Shown: in pieces, positions 21,398 to 31,343 of the stretch
How positions within the stretch are numbered: position 1 is the stretch's first letter
Layout: every line of letters begins with the position of its first letter
NCBI GenBank assembly: GCA_949592205.1
Contig: CATIUR010000001.1
Location: 2,928,001 to 2,992,000 of the forward strand
Reading direction: 5' to 3'
Length of the DNA stretch: 64,000 nt
Origin: Helichrysum umbraculigerum
Taxonomy: Eukaryota; Streptophyta; Magnoliopsida; Asterales; Asteraceae
Notes under the pieces: model-generated
The model's input: only the letters and a program-made list of their open reading frames with translations
Told to the model about the DNA's origin: nothing
Databases searched by the model: none
Translations under genes and position numbers: made by a program

Positions 21398-22005
21398 GAC
21401 CCCCAAATGTCTTCATATAAGTATGAAGATATATAAAATTATCGCATGATAAATTTAAAAATTAAGACTTTTACGTCATACATCATATTATGTATCATAA
21501 AATAATAAACAAGTTAGTAAATTAATTTCTTAAAATTCAGAAACCTTCATATTGATTGCCTATTAGTACATCATATCATGTAACTATATACCACTCCTTA
21601 TTAAAGTAGCTTACGTTATATATACAAAACAGTTAATCCACATTAAAGTCTAAACTTTTAAATACAAAACAAAACTTTTAACAAAAGTATTCTAACTAAT
21701 AAATACTTAGTTATTCACTTAAAAATTTTAAATTTTTAATAAAATTTAAGAACAATAGAAACTTAAATGATTTAATTAAAGAAATTCTTTTTCTTACGAA
21801 CCCTATCCCCACACTTAAATTATACAATGCCCTCATTGTATAAAAATTGATAAACAAAAGTGAGTAAGGGAAAGAAAAATATAACAGAAAACTCCCCTGA
21901 CTGAAATTTATAAATTTCATCATCGGCTAAGAAAAATCTGCTTGGTTGGTTCCTTGATCTCTTGAAAAATAATATACAACATCCACACTTTCGTAGTTAA
22001 TCACG

Positions 22006-22074
22006 ATTGCATTTAGCATATGCAATAAGCCTTTAAACCCCTTGGTATCCCAAGTGGACGAGTTTCAGTCTCGT
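22006..22074 (-). other. Hairpin cluster after ATHILA ORF in D
   Basis: On the minus strand there are three consecutive hairpins: ACGAG/CTCGT (22074-22058), a GATA-loop hairpin CCACTTGG/CCAAGGGG (22057-22038, one mismatch) directly abutting it, and ATTGCAT/ATGCAAT (22026-22006). The same three occur in H at 57448-57516. Confidence 0.75.
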
Positions 22075-22264
22075 GAGGGTTTATAGGGAACATACCCACA
22101 AAGTTCATGAATAAATAAGATAAACTTATTAAAAGAAAGTGCTAAACTTACTGCCAGTCTAATGCTATCAAAAAGAAACAACCATATTAGCATATTAATA
22201 ATAAGTAACAGTAATAATAAGTACAGTCATCCAAAATATAAGTGGCAAATGTATCAAACATAAT

Positions 22265-23677
22265 CTAATCATCATCTGAATCCTCCTGCCTTGGCTGTCT
22301 CGAAGGTCCAGCTCCATCATCAAATACTATCGGAACATATGGCTGGAATGCAATAGACCTCTCTGTCAACAACTGCTGCAATAACCCATGCTGATAATCA
22401 GACCTGTGGAAGCTCTCACTCTCAAACCTTTCAAATCTCTGCTCAAACCTGGTAAACCTCTGATCAATCATATCAAACCTCCTACCATGTCCAATCTCAA
22501 TCCTCTCCAACCTCTGCTGAATATCATCTAACATATCACCCCGGCCACGGCCTCTACCACGTCCTCTATCTCTACCTGCTGGCAGATCAACCTCGGGTAC
22601 TTGAATCTCAGCTACTGGTGGTGGTGGAACAGGTGGTCCTCTCAATCTAGCTCTCTGTACAGGCTGCTGTCCAGGTGCAACCTCAGGCGTCCATAACAAT
22701 ACACCCTCATGTACACCCTCCTGAAGAATCCCTAACTCAATCAACTTGTCTTCGCCTAGCAAGGACATCCCAGGTGTAACCGGTGTGCATGTCAAAAAAT
22801 CAGTAGCTACCATCTGATAATACTGAGCTATCCTCGTAACATACTATCCTCCACACAAACTACTAGTAAGCCTATGCCCAGTCGCTCCTGTGGTCATCCA
22901 ATGAACTAATCTCCAGGGAACATTGATCAGCGTCCCCTGAATCATAGTATGCAAATAAAAGAAATCTGGCTGATAGACCTTCTCAGGTCCCGTATGCCTA
23001 CCACAGATAGAAAATGATAACAATCTATGTACAAGCCTATGAACCGGGCTCCTCATATGAATATCCGAAGGTGCTCTATCCCCATAATCAACAATAGCCA
23101 GCTGTTTCCAATACTCGGCTATCTCAACCGATGAATACTGCTCTATCATACCCGCAATCTAATGCTCTACAAAAGAATGGTTGTGGAGCTCATCTAGTGT
23201 ATAGAGCCCCACAGCAACTCTAAACTCAATCAAACTCATAGACCTAGGCTGACCTCCAAGGTAAAAAGAAATCGAGGGCTGGTCAAACTGTCTAGAGGTA
23301 GAATCAAACCTAAGGGTAGTATAAAACTCTATAACCAACTCCCTATAGATAATCTCACGTATCTGAAATAATCGAAACCAAGCCAGAGAAACAAAACCAA
23401 CATCACCTGATGGTAAAAGATAACTCTGAGTCATCAGTCTCCTCAGAGTAGCATCCTCAGTCTCTCCATCTTGGCAAGGATCTATAACTCTCTCCACAAC
23501 TGACCAATCTAACACATCCGGTGTCTCAACAGGCTGAGCCACATACTCTAGTAATCCATCAGAAAACTCTGCCCTACGCTCAGCAGAAATGGACTCATGC
23601 TCAAAACGTAGATACGGGTGTAGCTGAAAATCCTTTCTGTCTAAGAGTGCACGTCCTCTCTGGCGTCTAGTAGTCAT
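22265..23677 (-). pseudogene. ATHILA-domain ORF of D with two TAG stops
   Basis: This minus-strand ORF of 471 codons is interrupted in frame by two TAG codons, one just after HNHSFVEH (near 23160) and one just after the SSLCGG run (near 22843). The N-terminal half has features I associate with the plant ATHILA ORF family (Pfam ATHILA): a segment with FRLFQIREIIYRELVIEF, then SFYLGGQPRSMSLIEFRVAVGLY. The C-terminal part has a proline- and arginine-glycine-rich stretch followed by a heptad-like coiled coil and an acidic end (DSDDD). In Athila elements this ORF lies downstream of pol and has been discussed as env-like; its role is unknown. Both stops could arise from CAG by C to T change, so recent decay is likely, although readthrough cannot be excluded. 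Confidence 0.78.
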
Positions 23678-24067
23678 GTCTGTAATATCAACTTAAACAA
23701 CGTATTAGTGTAAAATAATATTGGTTGCATGTATTTGCTGAAAATGTTGGCCAACCGCCGGTTGGTCAATTTTCATGCAGGCAGCACTTCGGCTAGCCAT
23801 TCTATAGCCACCTGTGTAATTTCTGAACATTGACTACAAATTCTACACCTGATATAAATGATAAACTAAATAATGAAACTTATACTCAGAATATATGTCC
23901 TTATTTCGAAATTAATATCGAATTTAAATATTTAAATTTTATAAAATTTTATTGTAAATAATTGTTAGCTTTAAAACAATATCGAAAAATAACATGTTTT
24001 CATAATATCGAATCTAAAAGTTTTGTAATTATATTATCTAGACTATTAATAAATTTTTATTCAAAGT

Positions 24068-24148
<81 letters not shown>

Positions 24149-25509
24149 ATGTGTGTATGTGTGAAATTGATTTTTATTATTTCAAAATTTTATTGAATCA
24201 AACATTTAATCGTTTAAAACTATCGTTTTATATCCATTAAATTTTTTTTTTCTTGAATAATAGTATAACTTTTACTAAGAATATTTAAAACCGAGCCCTA
24301 ATCCTAATTAACTCGATCCGCAACAATCCGCAATCAATCCTTGAACAACAAAATCATAACCTAACTACCCTAAACTAGTTTCTAAGCTTTCCTAATCTTT
24401 GTAAACCGAAACAATAGCTTAGTTAAGCATAATCCGCAATCAAACATAATAAATATAAATTTTTCGGAATTTAAATTGCAAAAATTGAGTTAGATGATAA
24501 CTTTGATGAGATAAATCACGGAAATGCAACGAAATGATGATGATATAATGATTTTCGGGTGTGTGGTGATTCGTCCGAACGTATGCGTGTGTGTGTGTGT
24601 GGGTGTAAAATGGCAGAAAGTGGAGGCTGTTCGTTTTTGATCGGAAAAGTATCCAACCGTCGGTTGGTTTAAACAGGCTCAAAGCTTTAATTCGGCCCAT
24701 TCAAATTTTTATTGGGCTATTTTTGATCCAATTTAATATTTAACCCGTCGTAAGTTTAATTTGATAATTTATAGATTAAATTTTTAGAAATATACGAATA
24801 AAATATAGTATTTTAAGTAATAATAACAATTCTGAAATTATGACGGTTTTATTCAAAATGATTAACAACATCTACTATGTGCATATTATTCATTTCTTAT
24901 TTTTAGGAAATTTAAATAATAAATGGATAAAAAGACTTATCGTTTAAATAGTTCGTACCTTTAATATAAATTCCTGTAATGCTGTTAGTTTCGACAAATA
25001 ACGGATATAATAAATCTTACCTTGGTATACATAGTTTTTTCAATCGGTGATTGCGTCGACTCATCCACCGTTTGGAAATTCAATTGTCGACTTTATCGAA
25101 TTCCAACTATTGTTTCAATCTTTTTGTCACCAAAAATATTATATTTAATATAGCTGCAATCTTGTAAACAATGTTAAGTATAATTTCAAAACTTTATTGT
25201 TTTAATCTCTTTAAGTAATTTATGAATTTAATTTTTATCACTATTGCAACTCGTGTAAAAATTAATTTTAAATACTTAAAATTTCTAACATTTATGTAGC
25301 TAATACAAATAAAGATGAGATAATCATATAATTCTGAAAACAGTAAACTCTATATTAATCAAATATGAAACTAAAAACAGTAAACTTTAATATCCAAATA
25401 ACATTCAAATCCTAAAAAACTTATTAAACTAAAACAGAAAAAATTCAACTAGATATTAAAAACGGAGATGTTGCAAATGATCTTCAGAAATGATATTAGA
25501 TGTTCAAGC
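23678..25509 (-). other. D non-coding interior
   Basis: No supported gene in 1.8 kb. It contains palindromic words (CCAACCGCCGGTTGG near 23753 and a variant near 24653), an (AT)n tract at 24071-24128 with an adjoining (GT)n run to 24148, and a short GT run near 24590. Gag-pol would be expected here in a full Athila element. Confidence 0.7.
24071..24148. repeat. (AT)n-(GT)n microsatellite
   Basis: About 29 AT units are followed by about 10 GT units. Confidence 0.95.
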
Positions 25510-26748
25510 CTAATTCCCACTAACAGGTCTTCCAAAGTTCTCAGAATAAATTCTTCGAAAGTGCAAATAGATCTTATTCGTTATCTCGGGTATTGGCGAT
25601 GCATATTTAGAGAAACTCTCATGATGAATCTTTGTAGCATCTTCTACTTCTATGAGTGTGGCAGCTATTCTTTTAACCTTTTTAGCTATTCTTCCATCTT
25701 CATCAGTAAACATGTAATTATCTTCAACCTTTGTTTCACGTTTCACATGATTATGTCTTAATGAATCCAACAATCCATAGAAACCTAAATGTATATTATG
25801 ATAATCATATGTGTTGTGGGTTCTTACTACCGTTCCTATGTCTTTTAAAATTCTCCTATAGTATCCTTCTTGATGCTCCGTTGTTATCCCAGAATACCTA
25901 AAAATATCTACTAACTGATAATAAACTTCAGATACCCCTAAATGAAAAAGGTTATTTCTTTGATTGTAATGAACTCCATTGTAAGCTAGCTGCAACTCCT
26001 CTTTAGCATAAGTGACTAAGTTTGCCATTGGTTCGTCAGAAAAGTACTCAGGAATCATACGTGTTCTTTCGTCCCATTCTCCATAGTAAAATTCATCAAC
26101 AATTTCTTGAACATAAAAATCAACTTTACAATCAATGAAAAATCTCCCAGAACCAATATGCTCTCTAGCCTTCATCGAATTGAAGAAATCTTGAAAGTTT
26201 TCAAGTAAACATATGTAAGCTATATTACTTAAGTTTCCAGTGGCATAATCTATTATTTCCTTAAGCTCTCCTAACATTTCTCTTTGTTTATCAGAATAAG
26301 GAAACAACGATTTCTCAAATGTTCCATGCACATAAACATACTTCAACAGCTGCTCCTCACAAAAAGTTGGATCTACCATCTCATGCTCGCTCACAATATC
26401 ATGCTTCAGCTCATTCACATAATTTATGAAATCATCTGTATCTCTATTTTCATTAGATATAACCCAAGCAGTGAATTGTTCTTCCATTTTCTTAATCAAC
26501 TCTTTATGATAATCAGTATACTCTAAAGTAGATTTATGTATAATCTCCATAATAAATCTAAGTTCATCTTCATGGCAGTCTAAGTAATGAAACATATCTT
26601 CCTTAGTTGAAACTACAGGAGGCTGTTCATAGTATTCTTCTTCATTTGTTAGCTTGATTTTCTTGTTTGGTTCATAAGAATGGTCATCTACTTCAATATC
26701 CTTGAAATCCATATTTTCACTTCCAAAGTCCATTTGCATCGATTCCAT
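25510..26748 (-). CDS. Unknown 412-aa protein of element D
   Basis: This is an intact minus-strand ORF beginning MESMQMDFG at ATG 26748 and ending FGRPVSGN. I do not recognise the family. The N-terminal 40 residues are acidic, with a short basic patch (NKKIKL) that could be a nuclear signal. The remainder is mixed-charge and looks helical, with many aromatic residues, and a lysine-rich patch (KKVKR) lies near residue 340. There is no Cys-His knuckle, DSG, YXDD or integrase motif, so it is not a recognisable gag or pol. It sits where gag normally starts, about 390 bases after the primer site, and is the largest intact ORF of D. A close second copy is in element G (34918-34050), with one TGG to TGA nonsense change and a lost C-terminus. 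The frame has survived although D's LTRs have diverged about 2 percent, which suggests it was used until recently. Confidence 0.75.
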   Translation of the reverse strand: MESMQMDFGSENMDFKDIEVDDHSYEPNKKIKLTNEEEYYEQPPVVSTKEDMFHYLDCHEDELRFIMEIIHKSTLEYTDYHKELIKKMEEQFTAWVISNENRDTDDFINYVNELKHDIVSEHEMVDPTFCEEQLLKYVYVHGTFEKSLFPYSDKQREMLGELKEIIDYATGNLSNIAYICLLENFQDFFNSMKAREHIGSGRFFIDCKVDFYVQEIVDEFYYGEWDERTRMIPEYFSDEPMANLVTYAKEELQLAYNGVHYNQRNNLFHLGVSEVYYQLVDIFRYSGITTEHQEGYYRRILKDIGTVVRTHNTYDYHNIHLGFYGLLDSLRHNHVKRETKVEDNYMFTDEDGRIAKKVKRIAATLIEVEDATKIHHESFSKYASPIPEITNKIYLHFRRIYSENFGRPVSGN

Positions 26749-26879
26749 TCTAATAACAGCTAAATTTTTCTGTGCACAAAAGATAGCACATAGTTTAGAT
26801 TACTATCTAATCCTATTTTATCTAAGGTAACATACTATACATATCGAAATATATTAATTTAATTTCTTTTACATTGCTA

Positions 26880-27065
26880 GTCAAAAGATCTCGGTAGCTC
26901 CATTGATAGTACACAAAAGCGGAGAAACATGTCAGCGCGAGGCTTATTAAAAACCTATTTCTTTCGAGAAGCACCTTACCTCTTATATGATAAATCAATG
27001 AGGTAGGGCTTTACTCTCCTTATACCTTTGTTTTTGTCAGTATTCTCAATGGGTGAGCCGATATT
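26880..27065 (-). other. D conserved leader block
   Basis: This part of the untranslated leader matches, with scattered changes, G (about 35040-35235) and H (54520-54665). Shared landmarks on the coding strand are a GGCTCA start, a GGTATAAGGAG core and a CGGTAGCTC/GGAGCTACCG block before the ORF. Confidence 0.75.
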
Positions 27066-27141
27066 TCTTATTGATTTTGCAAAGTATAAGAAATAAAAAT
27101 TATACAGGGAAAATAATTAATTTAATTAAAATACAACCGCT

Positions 27142-27159
27142 TCCCCGGCAGCGGCGCCA
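27142..27159 (-). promoter_or_regulatory. D primer binding site
   Basis: On the minus strand TGGCGCCGCTGCCGGGGA lies six bases inside the 5' LTR boundary. This is the type I associate with Athila/Tat elements (tRNA-Asp class). It fixes the orientation of D. Confidence 0.88.
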
Positions 27160-27165
27160 AAAACT

Positions 27166-28710
27166 TGATGTGTGCTAAGTATAGGCAATTATAATCACAA
27201 GTTTAAATTAAGGAAATACTAAATAATACTATCACACAATTCAGGCAAGATTAACTCGTTCGTATAATATAGCTTTATAAGTAAGTCCAAGTTCGAACAC
27301 AGGGAACGTGATTCTAATTTATAACTAATTATCTATTTACTCCTAATTACAACTATTTACAATTATTCACAAATAAAGGATCCAATGTACAATTAATATT
27401 ACAAGATAAGGGGGACGTTTTAGTTCCGAACGAACATATTTATAATTGATACAGATTCTAATAGATAAGTATAAGGTTCAACTTAAGAATACTCAATTGG
27501 ATAGAAGATTATAATTATTCAAACTATTATTTACTAAACTTATTATACTTACTTATGTCTATTTTCTTGTTGGCTATTATTATTGATGAATTACTAATGT
27601 ATAAAATTACTTAAGCTTAAGCTAATCTTCATCATAGAAATACAATCATAAGGTTACGCAAAGTATTACTGATTAATAAGATCTATCAGCAGTTTATTAA
27701 TACAATTTCATCGGTATGGCGTGAATCACAATATTACTTTATATTAATGAATTATATTCTTCGTCTATCGCGTAAGGTTAAGATCAAGACATAAACACAA
27801 TCACTTAATTTATAAAAAGTTAATATGGTCATCCTCGTTTAATATAAATCAGTTTAACTATGTCAAGAACAATCATTAATATATTATAATATAGACAATT
27901 CTTGTATAATAAACATTCAATAATATAGTTCCAACATAAACATAAATTCATATAATAAACTTAATAAACATTCATTCAAATAGTTATAACGAAAACCTAA
28001 TTCACTATTAAATCAAATAAACAATATCCATAAATTAACTCAATAAGGTTATTAAAGTTACAAGGATAAAGAAACCGAACCAATTGCCGAACCAGCTCTT
28101 CCTAGGGTTTAAAACCTTCAAACCCTAGCTCCTTAGCTTCCAAATTCGCACCTTAAGTCGACCTTAGACCCTAATATTTGACTTTGTATTCTAAGAATCG
28201 TATATGGTTAACCCTGAACTAGGCCTCTATTTATAGTTTTCAAAACCGCCAGTCCAACCGCCGGTTGGACTTCCCAACCACCGGTTGGATCAATTTGTGT
28301 CCTACTCCAACTCCGCGTCTGGAACCGCCTTTGATTTAAATATATTCAACCTCCGGTTGGGTTTCTCAACCGCCGGTTGAGCTTGATTTCCAGAATCTTC
28401 CAACTTCGGGTTGGGCTTCAATTTGGGCTTTCTTCTTTTCTTTTACGGATTTTAATCTTCATTTTGGCCCAATTCTTCAATATTATCATTTTAGTCTTCA
28501 ATTTTTTAAAGTTTAAGCTCCAACTTCTTCAAGTACTTCATTTTCTTCAGTTTTGGATTCGTTCTCGTTCCTTTTTCTTCAATCTTCAATTAAAATACAT
28601 CTCTGCAAATATTAACAAAATAAGTATCTAAAATCATATAAATGCACTAAAATGTATATAAATATAGGGATAAAACAGTATAAAATATAGTATCTATTTG
28701 ATGCTTATCA
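27166..28710 (-). repeat. D 5' LTR
   Basis: This 1545-bp LTR is 20 bases longer than its partner because it holds one more palindromic word (CCAACCACCGGTTGG after CCAACCGCCGGTTGG at 28254-28268). The minus-strand TATA box CTATAAATAG (28227-28236) lies about 20 bases downstream of the palindromes. Confidence 0.92.
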
Positions 28711-28724
28711 AGGACGCCTAGAGT

Positions 28725-30102
28725 TGTATTTAGCCCAAAAGCTCTGATACCAGATGTAAGTCCCTAGTTCTTGGATCGATAACTTCGTTATCTGTAGTAT
28801 TAAGGTGCGGAATCCCTCAATACGTGTTATATATTACTATAACGAATAAGTTCGCATTTATACCATAATCAACTAATATGCTTTGCTTTAATCTTAGATA
28901 ATCAAAGCCTAGCTGTTAATTGTTAGGTTTTTCTATGGAAAACTGAAATCGCAGAAGGTAAAAATCAAATGGCAAAAGTTAACGATTTTCTAAACAAAAA
29001 TCATTTAAATATCTCGGTCATCTCGCACGAACTGGGCCTGCGAGTTCAGTTCAACTCGCAGCCCAAGTCAGCCCAGTGACTCGGCTCAGTTCGCTATCAC
29101 TATCACGAGCTCAGTTCTCAACTTGCAAGACCAAGTCTTGTGACTTGAGTTCTCGACTCACCAAGCCTATGACTTTAGTTCGTATTCGATATTCGTCTAA
29201 CACTTTAACAAACTAATATATTTAACGAATATTAATATCAAAACTAATATCATTTATTTACAAATCTAAACCAATACACAAACAAGATAATAATTACACC
29301 AGTCCTATTACAAGCTAGATCTGTTGTCACAAACTATGTCTCAACATATAAACTGTTTATGACTGCGGTCAAACTGTTACAACTTTTGTTTATGAAATGG
29401 CACTTCATACGAAAACTAAATTGGAACTCGCTGGAGATCGACCAGCTACACATTTTCGTAACTGTCTTTTATGAAATAGCATTTTCATAAACATACACAG
29501 AAAGTCCCTACGACTTGGGCAAACACACACAGAATGTCCCTACGACTTGGGCAAACACACACAGAAAGTCCCTACGACTTGGGCAAACACACACAGAAAG
29601 TCCCTACGACTTGGGCAAACACATACAGAAAGTCCCTACTTCTTGGGCTAGGTTCCATCCTACGTCTTGGGTGAAGGCTCTACTTCTTTAGCAGTGGGTC
29701 CTACGTCTTGGATGCCAGTCCTACTTCTTGGACACAACTTGAAAAGTCCCTACGACTTGGGCACATAGAAAGTCCCTACTTCATGGGCAGTTATTGATGG
29801 GTCCTACTTCTTGGACAAACGTTTTAGTCCCTACTTTTTGGACAAACATTGCAAGGTCCTACTTCTTGGACAAACTTTTAAAAACTGTACTTTTGAGCGA
29901 CATCCCAACAACACTTTATGTTTGACGAACATTACTTAAACTGTTATGGCAAAACGTTACAAACATATTGGTTGATCGAACTTTATACGCAAACATAAAA
30001 CCTGTGAATTCACTCAACCTCGTTGTTGACTTTTACTTTGTTTTTCAGGGAATTAGTTGCACGTGAGATCCGTCTGCACATATGGAACTCTAGGCGACCC
30101 GT
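28725..30102 (-). repeat. Right arm of long inverted repeat
   Basis: This is the mirror copy of 16938-18281: inverted C primer site and LTR (about 28740-29340), then the K leader with four copies of its 32-bp unit, then the first ~50 bases of K gag in plus orientation. Bases 28711-28724 are the remaining scrap of C gag after D's target duplication. Homology stops at 30102. Confidence 0.9.
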
Positions 30103-31343
30103 GAAGCTTTTATGATTATGTTTTTACTTTATTTTATTTTTAGCTTTATGTTTGAATAAAGTTTTTGTGTTTAATAAGTTTTTTTACCCTTTGGAATTAA
30201 ATTATACTGTAAATTCTCTATTTTGTGTTGAACAATCGTAACAAATACAAGTGAAAAATAATTTTATTTTAGACTTGTACAAATAATGGGTATTTAATTT
30301 ATACTTAGCATTTATTTCGCGTTTTTTATTTAATTTTGCGAGTTTGACCAGTCAAACCTGCGGATCCACTTTAAACTTCGCGAATCGAGTCTGATGTATA
30401 AAAAGGGTGTGGATCGACGAGTCAAACCCACCGAACCCACATACACTCGCGAGTTGACTTCATTTCTGCGAATTGACTTTGGCGATTAGAGCGATTTTTA
30501 GTTTTCGCTTGATTTCATTTTTACAAATACGGGAACGAGTTTTTCAATCCGTAGGTTATATACAACTTTAGACTGCAAACATTTTGAGGTATAATACAAC
30601 GGATTTCACCGTGTAATTAACTCGAAATCGACACTTTTATTAATTTAGGATTTCGGTTTGAAGTTTAAACGATTAACGTTGATTTAGGGCATTATTTAAC
30701 AAGAATTTTTAAGGGTTAATGTTAAACGAACCTAAATGAACGTAAATCCTTCGATTGATCGTGTTAAAATCAACAAAATCATCGAGTTTTTGATTCAACT
30801 AGCAGCGTCAGTTCGTGCAGCGAGCTCCAGATTAAACTCGCAGCGAGTTGAGTTATAACGTTTGTTGACTTTTTGACCATGCGAGTCGACTTTGCTCGTT
30901 GACTAGTTGACTTTGCGGATCGAGTATATCTGCAGATCAACTTACGAGTCGATTAGCAGATTGACTTGATTAGCGAATCGACTTGGATGCGAATTCATTT
31001 GCGATTTAACTTCAATATTTGCGAGTTAAAAAAAAATTTATTTTATAAAACTCGTAACTTAAACTTTTGACGTAATAAGTTGTAATGTTATTTAACTTTC
31101 GACTTCAAAAGATCATATATGTTTCGACGTGAGAATTATATTATAACATATACTTTATATAACTTAAATTTATTTAATTATAAGTTATATATGTAACAAT
31201 TTAATTTTATATATTTGCAATATAATATATTTAGAATTAAGATGTTAGGTGATTGTTAAGATTCACAAAACATTATAGTTTAAAGTTTATTATTTGATTG
31301 TTAACGTGCATTAACTGTTCTTGTCATTTGTGTTTTTATACAG
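30103..31343 (+). other. Leader/promoter-like region upstream of env-like gene
   Basis: No ORF is visible. There is an inverted word GTTTGAC/GTCAAAC (30342-30357), a TATA box TATAAAAAG (30397-30405), then many GCGAATCGA- and GCGAGTTGACT-like words to about 31030. The stretch ends in a good 3' splice site (TTTTTATACAG, to 31343) just before the first coding exon. It may hold a promoter, leader and first intron. The words resemble those of element C. Confidence 0.5.

Larger units (their letters stand above)
20789..22264 (-). other. D 3' untranslated region
   Basis: There is no gene. Beside the LTR is a purine tract (minus AAGTGTGGGGATA, about 20790-20804). Then come three two-tier stem-loops (21163-21397) and, just after the ATHILA ORF, a cluster of hairpins (22006-22074). 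Both blocks recur in element H although the surrounding sequence has drifted. Confidence 0.8.
19264..28710 (-). mobile_element. Element D: non-autonomous Athila-type Gypsy
   Basis: This complete element of 9447 bp runs on the minus strand, flanked by AGGAC (19259-19263 and 28711-28715). In its own 5'-3' order it has: LTR (28710-27166), Athila-type primer site (27159-27142), leader, a 412-aa ORF of unknown function (26748-25510), 1.8 kb non-coding, an ATHILA-domain ORF with two stops (23677-22265), a structured 3' region, a purine tract and the second LTR (20788-19264). There is no gag-pol. The LTRs differ at roughly 2 percent by eye plus one 20-bp unit, so it is older than A or B. Confidence 0.92.

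Noticed and set aside
23962..24240. ORF across 23962-24240
   Set aside because: Largely a translation of the (AT)n-(GT)n microsatellite.
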